64,000 bases of DNA from positions 62,001 to 126,000 of the forward strand of contig NZ_AMRN01000003.1 of the NCBI RefSeq assembly GCF_000300275.1, read 5' to 3'. The notes beneath the pieces were generated by a model. The model was given only the letters and a program-made list of their open reading frames with translations, was not told the origin of the DNA and did no database searches. Source of the stretch: Thalassospira profundimaris WP0211. GTDB lineage: Bacteria > Pseudomonadota > Alphaproteobacteria > Rhodospirillales > Thalassospiraceae. Position numbers and translations under genes: made by a program. Positions 8,349-16,402 of this stretch are shown here, one piece after another. The first letter of the stretch is position 1. Every line of letters begins with the position of its first letter.

Positions 8349-9053
8349 TCAGATGCCAAAGAACGGCTGCAGCAATTTCGGCAGCAGACGATTGAACTTC
8401 ATCGGCGCATCGGTTGCGATCAAGCAGATGCATTCCTCGGCGGTATCAGCAATCGGTTGATGATCAACGTCATCATCAAGGTCTGCCACGTCACCGGCCC
8501 GGAACCGGCCGATCTCGTCGATATAGGATCCTTTGATCAACAGGGTCATTTCATGTCCATGGTGCCCGTGATCGGGGATCGAAACACCCGGCGCGATCTT
8601 CATCAGGCGCACGGTGCCCTTGCTTTCGATGGATTTCAACTGGAAATGCTTCACACCCGGTGCAAGCGATTTCCACGGAATATCATCAAGCGACATCACA
8701 TCGTCAGGCAGCAAATCGGCAAGCGGCCTTGGCAGGGCGCTCATGGCACTGCCGGTAATGCTTTCACCGACCGCAACACGACGCAATGACGGCCGTTCTT
8801 GCGCAACGATGTTTTCGTTCGCTGTTTCAAGTTCAAGCATCGCCATGACGTGATCAAGCGAATGATCCGCCATCGACATGCTATTCGTGGTTTCAAGCGC
8901 GGCACCGCCCATGGTTTCGTACCCACTGACCTTGTCACGGCAATGCGGACACACGGTCATGTGGGTTGCCACCAGAAGCTCCATCGCTTGCGACAGCGAA
9001 CCACTGGCATATTCCATCAATGTCTGATCGGTTGGATGATGCTTAATGTTCAT
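8349..9053 (-). CDS. chrR: ChrR-type zinc-binding anti-sigma factor with C-terminal cupin
   Basis: ChrR binds and inhibits its ECF sigma factor and releases it on singlet oxygen stress. The 234-residue protein has the two-domain layout of the Rhodobacter sphaeroides protein: an N-terminal zinc anti-sigma domain and a C-terminal cupin. The zinc ligands His6, His31, Cys35 and Cys38 (motif HMTVCPHC) sit at the same positions as I recall for R. sphaeroides ChrR. The cupin carries HGHHGHE (His162, His164, Glu168) and a later His198 as plausible metal ligands. It overlaps the upstream rpoE stop by 4 nt (ATGA), implying translational coupling. The neighbouring lipid cluster is its expected regulon. 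The two-domain signature makes the call strong. Confidence 0.93.
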   Translation of the reverse strand: MNIKHHPTDQTLMEYASGSLSQAMELLVATHMTVCPHCRDKVSGYETMGGAALETTNSMSMADHSLDHVMAMLELETANENIVAQERPSLRRVAVGESITGSAMSALPRPLADLLPDDVMSLDDIPWKSLAPGVKHFQLKSIESKGTVRLMKIAPGVSIPDHGHHGHEMTLLIKGSYIDEIGRFRAGDVADLDDDVDHQPIADTAEECICLIATDAPMKFNRLLPKLLQPFFGI

Positions 9054-9688
9054 GCGACACCTTCCAGTCCGCCACGCAACTTGCCAAGCGCAAGCCGCAA
9101 ACGGGACTTCACAGTTCCCAGCGGGATATCAAGACGCTCGGCAATTTCACTGTGTGAGCAATCTTCGAAAAACGACAATTCTACAACTACCTTTTGGTCG
9201 GCGGGTAATTCTTCCATTGCGGCTTTGACAAGGACGGCCTCCTGGTCACGATTGACTAGGTCATCTGCCAGCGGATCTTCGTCAACAATCAAAGTCGGGT
9301 CGGAATCATCTACCTCGATATGTTTGCGTTGCCGGAACCGGTCAATCCGAAGGTTCCTGGCGATGGTAAAAATCCACGTACTGGCGGCTGCCTTCGCAGG
9401 ATCAAACAGGTGCGCTTTGCGCCATACCTGCATCATTGCTTCCTGTGCCATTTCCTCGGCGGTCTCGGGATTACCGCCAAACCGGAACATGTAAGCTTTC
9501 ACGCGCGGGGCAAAATGCGCAAACAATCGCGCAAATGCTTCCCGGTCGCGTGTCGCTGCGACGGAAACAATCCAATCGGCACATCTTTTCGCTTCGACCG
9601 GATCGGCTGGCCCGGTGCGTCGTGGTGTGGTGCCGCTCATTTTTGTTTCAGGTCCCTGTTGGGGCCGCGCCAGAATTGTGTTCATCAT
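9050..9688 (-). CDS. rpoE: ECF RNA polymerase sigma factor RpoE (ChrR-partner type)
   Basis: An ECF sigma factor with region 2 (YMFRFGGNPETAEEMAQEAM, then TWIFTIARNLRIDRFR) and region 4 (DIPLGTVKSRLRLALGKLRG). With chrR directly downstream and overlapping, it belongs to the ECF11-like group controlled by singlet oxygen. The ATG at 9688 (212 residues) has AGGA 6 nt upstream; an ATG at 9640 would give 196 residues, closer to the usual family length, but its Shine-Dalgarno is poor. A TGATCC-N18-TAGGAA site at 9693-9722 could drive autoregulation, but it overlaps the same Shine-Dalgarno sequence. If it is real, the transcript would be almost leaderless, or translation would begin at 9640. The gene is divergent from the lipid cluster. 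Confidence 0.93.
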   Translation of the reverse strand: MMNTILARPQQGPETKMSGTTPRRTGPADPVEAKRCADWIVSVAATRDREAFARLFAHFAPRVKAYMFRFGGNPETAEEMAQEAMMQVWRKAHLFDPAKAAASTWIFTIARNLRIDRFRQRKHIEVDDSDPTLIVDEDPLADDLVNRDQEAVLVKAAMEELPADQKVVVELSFFEDCSHSEIAERLDIPLGTVKSRLRLALGKLRGGLEGVA

Positions 9689-9692
9689 GCAA

Positions 9693-9722
9693 TTCCTACG
9701 TCGGCCACGTTCATTCGGATCA
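9693..9722 (-). promoter_or_regulatory. candidate sigma-E promoter of rpoE-chrR
   Basis: On the minus strand TGATCC (9722-9717) is followed after exactly 18 nt by TAGGAA (9698-9693). The TGATCC -35 element is the one I recall for R. sphaeroides sigma-E promoters. The same spacing occurs at 9792-9821 and 17245-17274. It is suspiciously close to the 9688 start codon. Confidence 0.55.
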
Positions 9723-9791
9723 AATAAAAATGTATGTTTCCTACCAGACACTTACAATCTGTTCAGGCAAACAAATCCAAAATAATCCGAG

Positions 9792-9821
9792 TGATCCGCG
9801 AATTACAGATTCGCGTACTCA
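9792..9821 (+). promoter_or_regulatory. candidate sigma-E promoter of the lipid-modification cluster
   Basis: TGATCC (9792-9797), 18 nt spacer, TACTCA (9816-9821). It ends 43 nt before the start of the FAD oxidoreductase, a natural distance for a promoter. The motif and spacing match two other sites in this block. Confidence 0.7.
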
Positions 9822-9864
9822 TATAAATAATGTCACACAGTAACAGCAAGCGGGCCGCGCCGAT

Positions 9865-11208
9865 ATGAACATTGTCACCCCGGGAAAACTCAATATCGCC
9901 GTTGTCGGGTCTGGGATATCGGGCTTGTCTGCTGCCTGGCTGCTGAGCCAGTCACACAACGTGACGCTTTATGAAAAGGATGATCGCGCAGGCGGTCATT
10001 CCAACACGGTCGATGCCGGGCAAACGCCGGTCGATACCGGTTTCATTGTCTATAACACCCGATGCTACCCCAACCTGTGTGCCCTGTTTGATCATCTGGG
10101 CATTGAAACAACCCCGACAGACATGTCCTTTGCTGCCTCGATGGATGAAGGCGGTCTGGAATATGGAGGTGGTGATCTTTCGGCCCTGTTTGCCCAGAAA
10201 CGCAACCTGTTCCGTCCGCGCTTCTGGAAAATGGTCCGCGATATCCTGCGGTTCTATCGCGAAGCCCCGGCCGCCCTTGAAGACGGCACGGCTGAGCATA
10301 TAAGCCTTGGCGATTACCTGCGCGACAATGGCTATTCCAAAGCCTTTATCAATGATCATCTGCTGCCGATGGGGGCGGCCATCTGGTCAACACCGGTTGA
10401 TACCATGATGGCCTATCCGCTGGCGGCGTTCGTGCGGTTTTGCCAGAACCACGGCCTGTTGCAGATCAAGGACCGTCCGCAATGGCGCACCGTGGTTGGC
10501 GGATCACGCGAATATGTGAAACGCATGACGGCACAGATTTCCGGCGGTGTGGTTCTTGACCGCGCCATTGCCAAGGTCGGCAAGACCGCATCTGGTGGCG
10601 CGTTTGTCGAGGACCGCTATGGCAAGCGTGAAGAATATGATCATGTCGTTCTGGCCTGCCATGGTGATCAGGCGCTGGCATTGCAGGAAACACCCGACCC
10701 GCGTACTGCAGAACTGCTTTCGGCGTTCAAATACGAACGCAATCTGGCGATCCTGCACAATGACGCCAGCCTGATGCCAAAGACCGAGAAGGTCTGGTCA
10801 AGCTGGAACTATCTGGCCGAAGATCATGACGGCGAACAGAAAGTCTGTGTCACCTACTGGATGAACCGTCTGCAGCATCTTGATCCGGGGCAGCCGCTTT
10901 TCGTGACCTTGAACCCGCCACGCCATCCGGCAGAAGGCAGTGTCATCAGATCCTTCCTGTATGATCATCCGCTGTTTGATGCGGGCGCAATGGCAGCACA
11001 AAAGGAACTGTGGTCGATCCAGGGGGTGGATAACCTTTGGTACTGCGGCAGTTACTTTGGCTATGGCTTCCATGAAGATGGTATTCAGTCCGGTCTTGCG
11101 GTTGCCGAGGCCCTTGGCAATGTGCGACGCCCGTGGAATGTCGAGAATGAAAGCGGCCGTATCCATGTTGGCGAAACAGCCCGTTCGCAATCAAGCGAGG
11201 CTGCATGA
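9865..11208 (+). CDS. FAD-dependent oxidoreductase (COG2907 family), first gene of sigma-E-linked lipid cluster
   Basis: This 447-residue flavoprotein has an N-terminal dinucleotide-binding motif (VVGSGISGLSAAWLL, about residues 12-26) followed by the FAD-contacting YEKDDRAGGHSNTV. A C-terminal GYGFHEDGIQSG closes the FAD site, as in amine oxidase/desaturase-like proteins of COG2907. No signal peptide or clear transmembrane segment is present. Members of this family cluster with DUF1365 and cyclopropane-synthase-like genes and are induced by light or singlet oxygen in several proteobacteria. A role in dehydrogenating a membrane fatty acyl chain (as UfaD does in furan fatty acid synthesis) is an inference from that context. 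The stop overlaps the next start by 4 nt, so translation is likely coupled. Confidence 0.87.
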   Translation: MNIVTPGKLNIAVVGSGISGLSAAWLLSQSHNVTLYEKDDRAGGHSNTVDAGQTPVDTGFIVYNTRCYPNLCALFDHLGIETTPTDMSFAASMDEGGLEYGGGDLSALFAQKRNLFRPRFWKMVRDILRFYREAPAALEDGTAEHISLGDYLRDNGYSKAFINDHLLPMGAAIWSTPVDTMMAYPLAAFVRFCQNHGLLQIKDRPQWRTVVGGSREYVKRMTAQISGGVVLDRAIAKVGKTASGGAFVEDRYGKREEYDHVVLACHGDQALALQETPDPRTAELLSAFKYERNLAILHNDASLMPKTEKVWSSWNYLAEDHDGEQKVCVTYWMNRLQHLDPGQPLFVTLNPPRHPAEGSVIRSFLYDHPLFDAGAMAAQKELWSIQGVDNLWYCGSYFGYGFHEDGIQSGLAVAEALGNVRRPWNVENESGRIHVGETARSQSSEAA

Positions 11209-12038
11209 CACGTCCTGTTGCGACAAAACCGGCATCGGCCCTGTTTGAAGGGGTGGTCACGCATCATCGTTTGCGTCCGAAAAAGCACAAACTGCGCTAT
11301 CGGGTGTTTTCCTTCCTGCTTGATCTCGACGAGATTGATGGTCTTGCCGCCAAGCTGAAACTGTTCAGTCGCAATCGCTTTAACCTGTTTTCATTCCATG
11401 ACCGCGATCACGCCGACGGGGGTGCCACCGATTTGCGCACCCGGTTGGAAGCAATTCTGAGTGATCACGGGCTTGGTGATTGCGCGGACAAGATCCGGCT
11501 GTTGTGCTATCCGCGCTTGCTTGGTTTTGTGTTCAATCCGCTCTCGGTTTATTTCTGCCATCGTGCCAATGGATCGGTGGGCGCGGTTCTGTACGAGGTA
11601 TCAAACACCTTCGGAGATCGGCACAGTTACCTGATCCCGGTCAGCGAAGGCGCGCTGGATGACAAGAACGTGCTGCGCCAGTCCTGTGCGAAGGGTTTTT
11701 ACGTCTCACCCTTTATCGACATGGTCGCGGACTATCATTTCCGCATTCGCATGCCCGATGAAAATGTCGCGGTTGCCATTCGCGAAACCGACGCAAAAGG
11801 TCTGTTTTTGAATGCTGCCTTTGTCGGTGATCGAACCGAACTTTCCGACCGTAAACTTTTAGGAGCCTTCATTCGATACCCGCTGATGACCCTGAAGGTC
11901 GTGGCAGGTATCCACTGGGAGGCGCTCCATCTTTGGCGCAAAGGTATGACATTCCATAAACGACCAGCACCGCCAGAACAGCCTGTAACCTATGTGCTGG
12001 AAGCCGGGACAGCAGCGGCCCAATCAGGGAAGAGATAA
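11205..12038 (+). CDS. DUF1365 domain-containing protein
   Basis: A 277-residue protein of the DUF1365 family, recognised from LFEGVVTHHRLRPKKHKLRY at the N-terminus and LLCYPRLLGFVFNPLSVYFC in the middle (about residues 98-117). It has no classical signal peptide. Its biochemical role is unknown; the family almost always sits between a COG2907 oxidoreductase and a cyclopropane-synthase-like methyltransferase, exactly as here, so a step or accessory role in fatty-acyl modification is likely. Start ATG 11205 overlaps the previous stop (ATGA), and the next gene follows after 5 nt, so these are expected to be one transcript from the candidate promoter at 9792-9821. Confidence 0.88.
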   Translation: MTRPVATKPASALFEGVVTHHRLRPKKHKLRYRVFSFLLDLDEIDGLAAKLKLFSRNRFNLFSFHDRDHADGGATDLRTRLEAILSDHGLGDCADKIRLLCYPRLLGFVFNPLSVYFCHRANGSVGAVLYEVSNTFGDRHSYLIPVSEGALDDKNVLRQSCAKGFYVSPFIDMVADYHFRIRMPDENVAVAIRETDAKGLFLNAAFVGDRTELSDRKLLGAFIRYPLMTLKVVAGIHWEALHLWRKGMTFHKRPAPPEQPVTYVLEAGTAAAQSGKR

Positions 12039-12043
12039 AAACA

Positions 12044-13321
12044 ATGCCAAACAGCAATCGTAATGCATCCGTTTCCGCCTTTTCACTGCGTGACCGCATT
12101 CTGCCGATGCTGGGCAGCATGACCGGCAGCCGCAGCCTTCTAAAGGCGATGCTCAAGCGCGTTCTGGCGCATCTACATTACGGTCGTTTGACCATTGTTT
12201 TGCCCGACAACGACACCCTGCATTTTTCCGGCGAACATGAAACCAATCTGCGCGCGGCCATCCACATCCATGACTGGCAGGCGATCCGCAAACTGGCCAC
12301 GGGTGGGGATGTTGCCTTTGCCGAGGCCTATATGGATGGCAGTTGGAGCAGCCCTGATCTGACGCATCTGATGCACTTTGCCATGCACAATGAAACGATC
12401 GTGCGGGCCCGTCTGGCCGCAGGATTTCTGGCACGTACGGTGGCGCGGATCGGACATCTGCGTAATGCCAATACGCTTGAGGGATCAAAGCGCAACATCG
12501 CCTATCACTATGACCTCGGCAATGATTTCTATCGCGCATGGCTTGATCCCAGCATGACCTATTCATCGGGCCTGTATAGCTCGCCCGACATGACTCTGGA
12601 TGCGGCGCAATCTGCAAAATATGAACGTATTTGCGAACTTGCCGACCTGAAATCAGGTGAAGATGTGCTGGAAGTCGGATGCGGCTGGGGCGGCTTTGCC
12701 GAACTTGCAGCCGGCAAGTATCGTTGCAATGTCACCGGTCTGACCCTGTCGAATGAACAGCACGCTTTCGCACGCGAACGCCTTTTGATGCAGGGACTTA
12801 GCGACCGCACCGATATCGTTCTGCGCGATTACCGTCATGAAGAAGGCCAGTACGACAAGATTGTCTCGATCGAAATGTTCGAGGCGGTCGGTGAAGAACA
12901 CTGGCCAACCTATTTCGAGATGATCCGCAAACGCTTGAAACCGGGCGGCAAGGCGGTGTTGCAAATCATCACGATTGATGATGACCGGTTTGAAACCTAT
13001 CGCCGCGGGGCGGATTTCATTCAACGCTACATCTTCCCGGGCGGCATGTTGCCCTCGCCAACTGCGCTGTCGGCGGCGGTTAATACCGCCGGGCTTGAAC
13101 TGCGTCATTCGGAATTCTTCGGCAAATCCTATGCCCGCACACTGGCCGAATGGCAGCGCAGCTTCCAGCATGCCTGGGATGGCATTGCCAAGCAGGGATT
13201 TGATCTGCGTTTCAAACGTATGTGGGAATACTACCTTGCCTACTGCGAAACCGGATTTGATCAGGGCTCCATCGATGTCGGGCTGTTCGTGATCGAACAT
13301 CGCGAAAATGCGACAGGCTGA
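12044..13321 (+). CDS. cyclopropane-fatty-acyl-phospholipid synthase-family SAM methyltransferase (UfaM-like candidate)
   Basis: The 425-residue protein has the class I SAM-binding motif VLEVGCGWGGFAELAA (about residues 205-220) and family signatures GLTLSNEQ, SIEMFEAVGEEHWPTYF and RYIFPGGMLPS. Such enzymes methylate or methylenate double bonds of phospholipid acyl chains at the membrane surface. Classical Cfa makes cyclopropanes; the clustered paralogues next to COG2907/DUF1365 include UfaM, which makes an 11-methyl fatty acid on the way to furan fatty acids. The N-terminal ~110 residues are the lipid-binding domain. The sequence alone cannot separate a cyclopropane synthase from a methylase, but the context favours the latter. 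The last 14 nt overlap the MFS gene. Confidence is high for the family, moderate for the specific product. Confidence 0.88.
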   Translation: MPNSNRNASVSAFSLRDRILPMLGSMTGSRSLLKAMLKRVLAHLHYGRLTIVLPDNDTLHFSGEHETNLRAAIHIHDWQAIRKLATGGDVAFAEAYMDGSWSSPDLTHLMHFAMHNETIVRARLAAGFLARTVARIGHLRNANTLEGSKRNIAYHYDLGNDFYRAWLDPSMTYSSGLYSSPDMTLDAAQSAKYERICELADLKSGEDVLEVGCGWGGFAELAAGKYRCNVTGLTLSNEQHAFARERLLMQGLSDRTDIVLRDYRHEEGQYDKIVSIEMFEAVGEEHWPTYFEMIRKRLKPGGKAVLQIITIDDDRFETYRRGADFIQRYIFPGGMLPSPTALSAAVNTAGLELRHSEFFGKSYARTLAEWQRSFQHAWDGIAKQGFDLRFKRMWEYYLAYCETGFDQGSIDVGLFVIEHRENATG

Positions 13322-14648
13322 ATACCCCACCCGTATTTCGGTTCTCTATGCGCTACCGGCGATGGCAGCAGCCGTACCGACCATTCCGGCCTATGTATTG
13401 TTGCCAAGCTATTATGGCGATGACCTTGGCATTGGATTGGCGATCACGGGTGTTGTTTTGTTGCTGGTCCGCATGATCGATATGCTGACCGACCCCGTGG
13501 TTGGCTGGCTTTCCGACAAGACGGGCAATCGCAAAATCTGGACCGGTGCCGGGGCGGTGATTGCCGGTATCGGGCTTTGGTATTTGTTCAGCCCGCCATC
13601 CCAACCGAGCGCGATATATCTCCTCATCTGGGCAAGTGTGCTGTTTCTGGGCTGGACGATGTTTCAGGTGCCCTATCTTGCCTGGGGGGCGGATCTTTCG
13701 GGCGATTACAAAAAACGCACAACGCTTACCGCCCTTCGTGAAGGGGCGGGCTTGATCGGGATTGTATTGGCCGGTGCCATTCCGGTGCTGATTAATGCGC
13801 CGGATCGCGCAGCCGAAATTCAAACCCTTGCCACCGTGACACTGACACTGGGGGCTGTATTTGTTGCCCTTCTGGTCTGGAAGGTGCCCGATCCGGTTGC
13901 GCAACATAAACGCACAAGCCGAACGAGCTTTGGCAGAGGAAACCTTTGGGCAACTTTGCGCCTTGGCGCCCGAAGCCTGCGTGACAATGGTCTTTTCATG
14001 CGCTTGCTTGCGGCATGGATGATCAACGGTCTGGCGGCCGGACTGCCGGCCGTGTGTTTTCCGTTATTTGTGCGCTATTACCTCGAACTTGATCAGGACA
14101 GCGAGAATATCCTGATCCTGCTTTATTTCGCCGCGGCGATCATTGCCATTCCGCTTTGGGTTGTGATGGCCGGCCGCATTGGCAAGCACCGCGTCTGGTG
14201 TTTTGCCATGGTGATGGCGATTGCCGCCTTCGCCTTTGTGCCGATCCTTGATGCCGGGGATTTCGGTGCCTTTGCGGTCATATGCCTTGTTACCGGGGCG
14301 GCACTGGGCGCGGATCTGGCTTTGCCACCCGCCATTCAGGCCGATGTCGATGACTGGGATCGTTACCGGTTTGGGGTGCGGCGCACCGGCCTTTTATTTG
14401 CCCTTTGGAACATGACCAACAAGCTTGCCATGGCGCTTGCCGCCGGGATTGCCTTCCCGATATTGGGGGCATTTGGCCTGACCGACGGCGGAGACGAAAA
14501 AACTGGCGCATTGGTTGTGCTGGTTTTGATCTATGCGGTGATCCCCATCGTATTGAAGGCAGGAGCAATCGGGATGATGTGGCGCTTTCCGTTGGACAGC
14601 ACGCATCAGGTTGCCATTCGTCGGCGCCTTTCACGCCGCAATGATTGA
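13308..14648 (+). CDS. MFS transporter, GPH (glycoside-pentoside-hexuronide:cation) type
   Basis: A 446-residue polytopic membrane protein with about 12 hydrophobic segments. The loop motif TDPVVGWLSDKTGNRKIW after the second segment is typical of the GPH/melibiose-carrier branch of the major facilitator superfamily. Substrate is unknown; in light- and sigma-E-regulated lipid clusters a GPH-like carrier recurs, suggesting movement of a lipid-related or protective compound rather than a sugar. The start codon overlaps the end of the methyltransferase gene by 14 nt, placing it in the same operon. Some members of this branch have lost transport function, which cannot be judged here. Confidence 0.85.
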   Translation: MRQAEYPTRISVLYALPAMAAAVPTIPAYVLLPSYYGDDLGIGLAITGVVLLLVRMIDMLTDPVVGWLSDKTGNRKIWTGAGAVIAGIGLWYLFSPPSQPSAIYLLIWASVLFLGWTMFQVPYLAWGADLSGDYKKRTTLTALREGAGLIGIVLAGAIPVLINAPDRAAEIQTLATVTLTLGAVFVALLVWKVPDPVAQHKRTSRTSFGRGNLWATLRLGARSLRDNGLFMRLLAAWMINGLAAGLPAVCFPLFVRYYLELDQDSENILILLYFAAAIIAIPLWVVMAGRIGKHRVWCFAMVMAIAAFAFVPILDAGDFGAFAVICLVTGAALGADLALPPAIQADVDDWDRYRFGVRRTGLLFALWNMTNKLAMALAAGIAFPILGAFGLTDGGDEKTGALVVLVLIYAVIPIVLKAGAIGMMWRFPLDSTHQVAIRRRLSRRND

Positions 14649-14678
14649 TCTTGGGATTGTCAGGACAGGAGAAAATCG

Positions 14679-15227
14679 ATGCTGCGGAACTTCATGGCGC
14701 TGTGTGTTTTGGTACTATTAGCCGGATGTGGGTCGATGAAACCGCAGGATTTTGCGCAAAAAGAACCCCGCTTCGACGTGTTTGACTATTTCGAAGGCGA
14801 CAGCCGGGCTTGGGGAATTTTCGAAGATCGTTTCGGAACCCTGCGTCGTCAGTTCACCGTCGAAATAACGGGAACCGTTGAAGATGGTGTTCTGACACTT
14901 GAAGAAGACTTTATCTATGACGACGGCGAAACAGACCGCCGTGTCTGGAAAATCAGCAAAACCGATGAACACAGCTATGAAGGGCTTGCGGACGACATCG
15001 TTGGCAAGGCGATTGGCAGTCAGTACGGCAATGCGCTGAACTGGTCTTATGACATGGATCTTAAGGTCGGTGATGGTGCCTGGCGTGTGACGTTCGACGA
15101 CTGGATGTTCCTGCAGCCAGATGGGGTTCTGGTCAACCGGGCGAGGGTCAAGAAATGGGGCTTTGAGATCGGCGAAGTAACGCTGTTTTTCACAAAGACC
15201 CAACGCGTCGCGCAAGCCGCTGAATAA
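14679..15227 (+). CDS. DUF3833 family lipoprotein
   Basis: A 182-residue protein with a lipoprotein signal peptide ending in the lipobox LLAGC (Cys about 16), so it should be lipidated and anchored in the cell envelope. The body contains FDVFDYFEGDSRAWGIFEDR and FIYDDGETDRRVWKI, which I recognise as the DUF3833 family. It is probably a small beta-barrel, lipocalin-like fold, though that is inference. Family members recur in light-induced COG2907/DUF1365/Cfa-like clusters. It is the last plus-strand gene of the cluster, and its last 38 bp overlap the convergent NTF2-like gene, so the two operons meet tail to tail without a terminator between them. Confidence 0.87.
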   Translation: MLRNFMALCVLVLLAGCGSMKPQDFAQKEPRFDVFDYFEGDSRAWGIFEDRFGTLRRQFTVEITGTVEDGVLTLEEDFIYDDGETDRRVWKISKTDEHSYEGLADDIVGKAIGSQYGNALNWSYDMDLKVGDGAWRVTFDDWMFLQPDGVLVNRARVKKWGFEIGEVTLFFTKTQRVAQAAE

Positions 15228-15636
15228 ACCAGCGCAGTACCGGGATTTTGGCATAAAAGTTCTGGCCGGAATCCCAATGGTCAAAATGCGATGCCAGGCG
15301 CGTGCCATCGTCGTTAAACGTCACCTCTGACATGCCGGTAAATTCCCAGTTGCCGATCACCTTTACCCGCGCACTAAACCGCCAGCGTAAAAATCCGCGA
15401 TCCCGATCGATCGCACGGTGGGTGACGATAAAGCGCGGATGATCCGCATCGGTAAACGCCTTGGCCAGATAGGCACAAACGGCGTCCGGACCCCTGACGG
15501 TCGTGAACGGGTCGCAAAACACGAAATCGTCTGTCACCAGTTCCTTTAACTGATCAACAGTCTCAAGCGACAGTTTCTCGTAATAGTCTGCGTAAGTCGC
15601 CAGCAACTGGCGCTTGGCGTCGGTGATGTCGTTCAT
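15190..15636 (-). CDS. NTF2-like / SnoaL-like family protein
   Basis: The 148-residue protein has the NTF2-like layout: an N-terminal helix (LATYADYYEKLSLETVDQLK), a short FVFCDPFTTVRGPDAVCAYL stretch and C-terminal beta strands including GMSEVTFNDDGTRLASHFDHW. Members bind small hydrophobic ligands or act as isomerases or hydratases; the substrate is unknown here. It is the last gene of the minus-strand run after the SDR, starting 3 nt after its stop. The ATG at 15636 is chosen; the codon at 15642 is TTG. The 3' end overlaps the DUF3833 gene on the other strand by 38 bp. Members occur in the same stress-lipid clusters elsewhere, so a shared pathway is plausible. Confidence 0.83.
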   Translation of the reverse strand: MNDITDAKRQLLATYADYYEKLSLETVDQLKELVTDDFVFCDPFTTVRGPDAVCAYLAKAFTDADHPRFIVTHRAIDRDRGFLRWRFSARVKVIGNWEFTGMSEVTFNDDGTRLASHFDHWDSGQNFYAKIPVLRWFIQRLARRVGSL

Positions 15637-15638
15637 GA

Positions 15639-16400
15639 TCAAAGCAGCTTACGCATCAGTTTGAAGAAAATCGGATAAGGCAGAATTTGCGTCAGCTTCA
15701 ATTGCCGCACAAATGGGGGCGGGAAGGCAATCTCGAATTTGTCACTGCCGCAAAGCCCGCGATAGATGTAATCGGCGGCCTGTTCCGGTTCGAGCAGATA
15801 GGGCATTTCAAAATCGTTCTTGTCGGTCAGCCGTGTATTAACAAACCCCGGATTGATCACACGCAACAAAACGCCACTGCCGCTCAGTTCGGTATGCAGG
15901 GATTCACACAGATTGATCAGGGCGGCCTTTGTCGGGCCATAGGCCGCGGCATTGGGCAGGCCGCGGTAACCTGCCACCGATGCCATGACGGCAATCTCGC
16001 CAGATTTGCGCGCGCGCATCTTGTTCAAAAGCGGCTCCAGACAATTGACGATGCCCATGTAATTGGTATCGACGTGACTGCGGATGGTGGCCGCAGAAAA
16101 CGCACTCAGCTTCATCGGGGAATAAATACCAGCCGCCAAAACAACCAGGTCAGGCAGGCCAAACTGCTTTTCAACCTTGGCAATCGCACCATTCACCGCA
16201 TTTGTATCGGTAATATCGACCGGAACCGGGGTTAAACCCGGCATTTCAGCCGCAAGTTCATCGAGTTTGTCGGAATTTCGGGCCGAAATGATGATTTTTT
16301 GCGCGGAGGATGTCGGGTTTTCATGGAGTTTGCGTGCCAATGCGGCACCAATCCCTGAAGACGCCCCGATAATCCAGATGGTCTGGAAGTGCTTTTTCAT
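15639..16400 (-). CDS. short-chain dehydrogenase/reductase (SDR)
   Basis: A classical SDR of 253 residues: the cofactor motif IIGASSGIGAALA near the N-terminus, NNAG-equivalent VLAAGIYS, catalytic Ser in VMASVAGYRG and the YGPTK active-site YxxxK (YGPTKAALI). The N-terminal cofactor pocket has the SDR TGxxxGxG pattern in the form GASSGIG, so NADP(H) or NAD(H) is used. The substrate is unknown; SDRs of this type occur in sigma-E and LitR-regulated lipid clusters. The ATG at 16400 is preceded by AGGA-type sequence; the frame is open to 16442 but only inside the upstream gene. It sits between the DUF6134-like gene (2 nt gap) and the NTF2-like gene (3 nt gap), so the three form one operon. Confidence 0.88.
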   Translation of the reverse strand: MKKHFQTIWIIGASSGIGAALARKLHENPTSSAQKIIISARNSDKLDELAAEMPGLTPVPVDITDTNAVNGAIAKVEKQFGLPDLVVLAAGIYSPMKLSAFSAATIRSHVDTNYMGIVNCLEPLLNKMRARKSGEIAVMASVAGYRGLPNAAAYGPTKAALINLCESLHTELSGSGVLLRVINPGFVNTRLTDKNDFEMPYLLEPEQAADYIYRGLCGSDKFEIAFPPPFVRQLKLTQILPYPIFFKLMRKLL

Positions 16401-16402
16401 TC

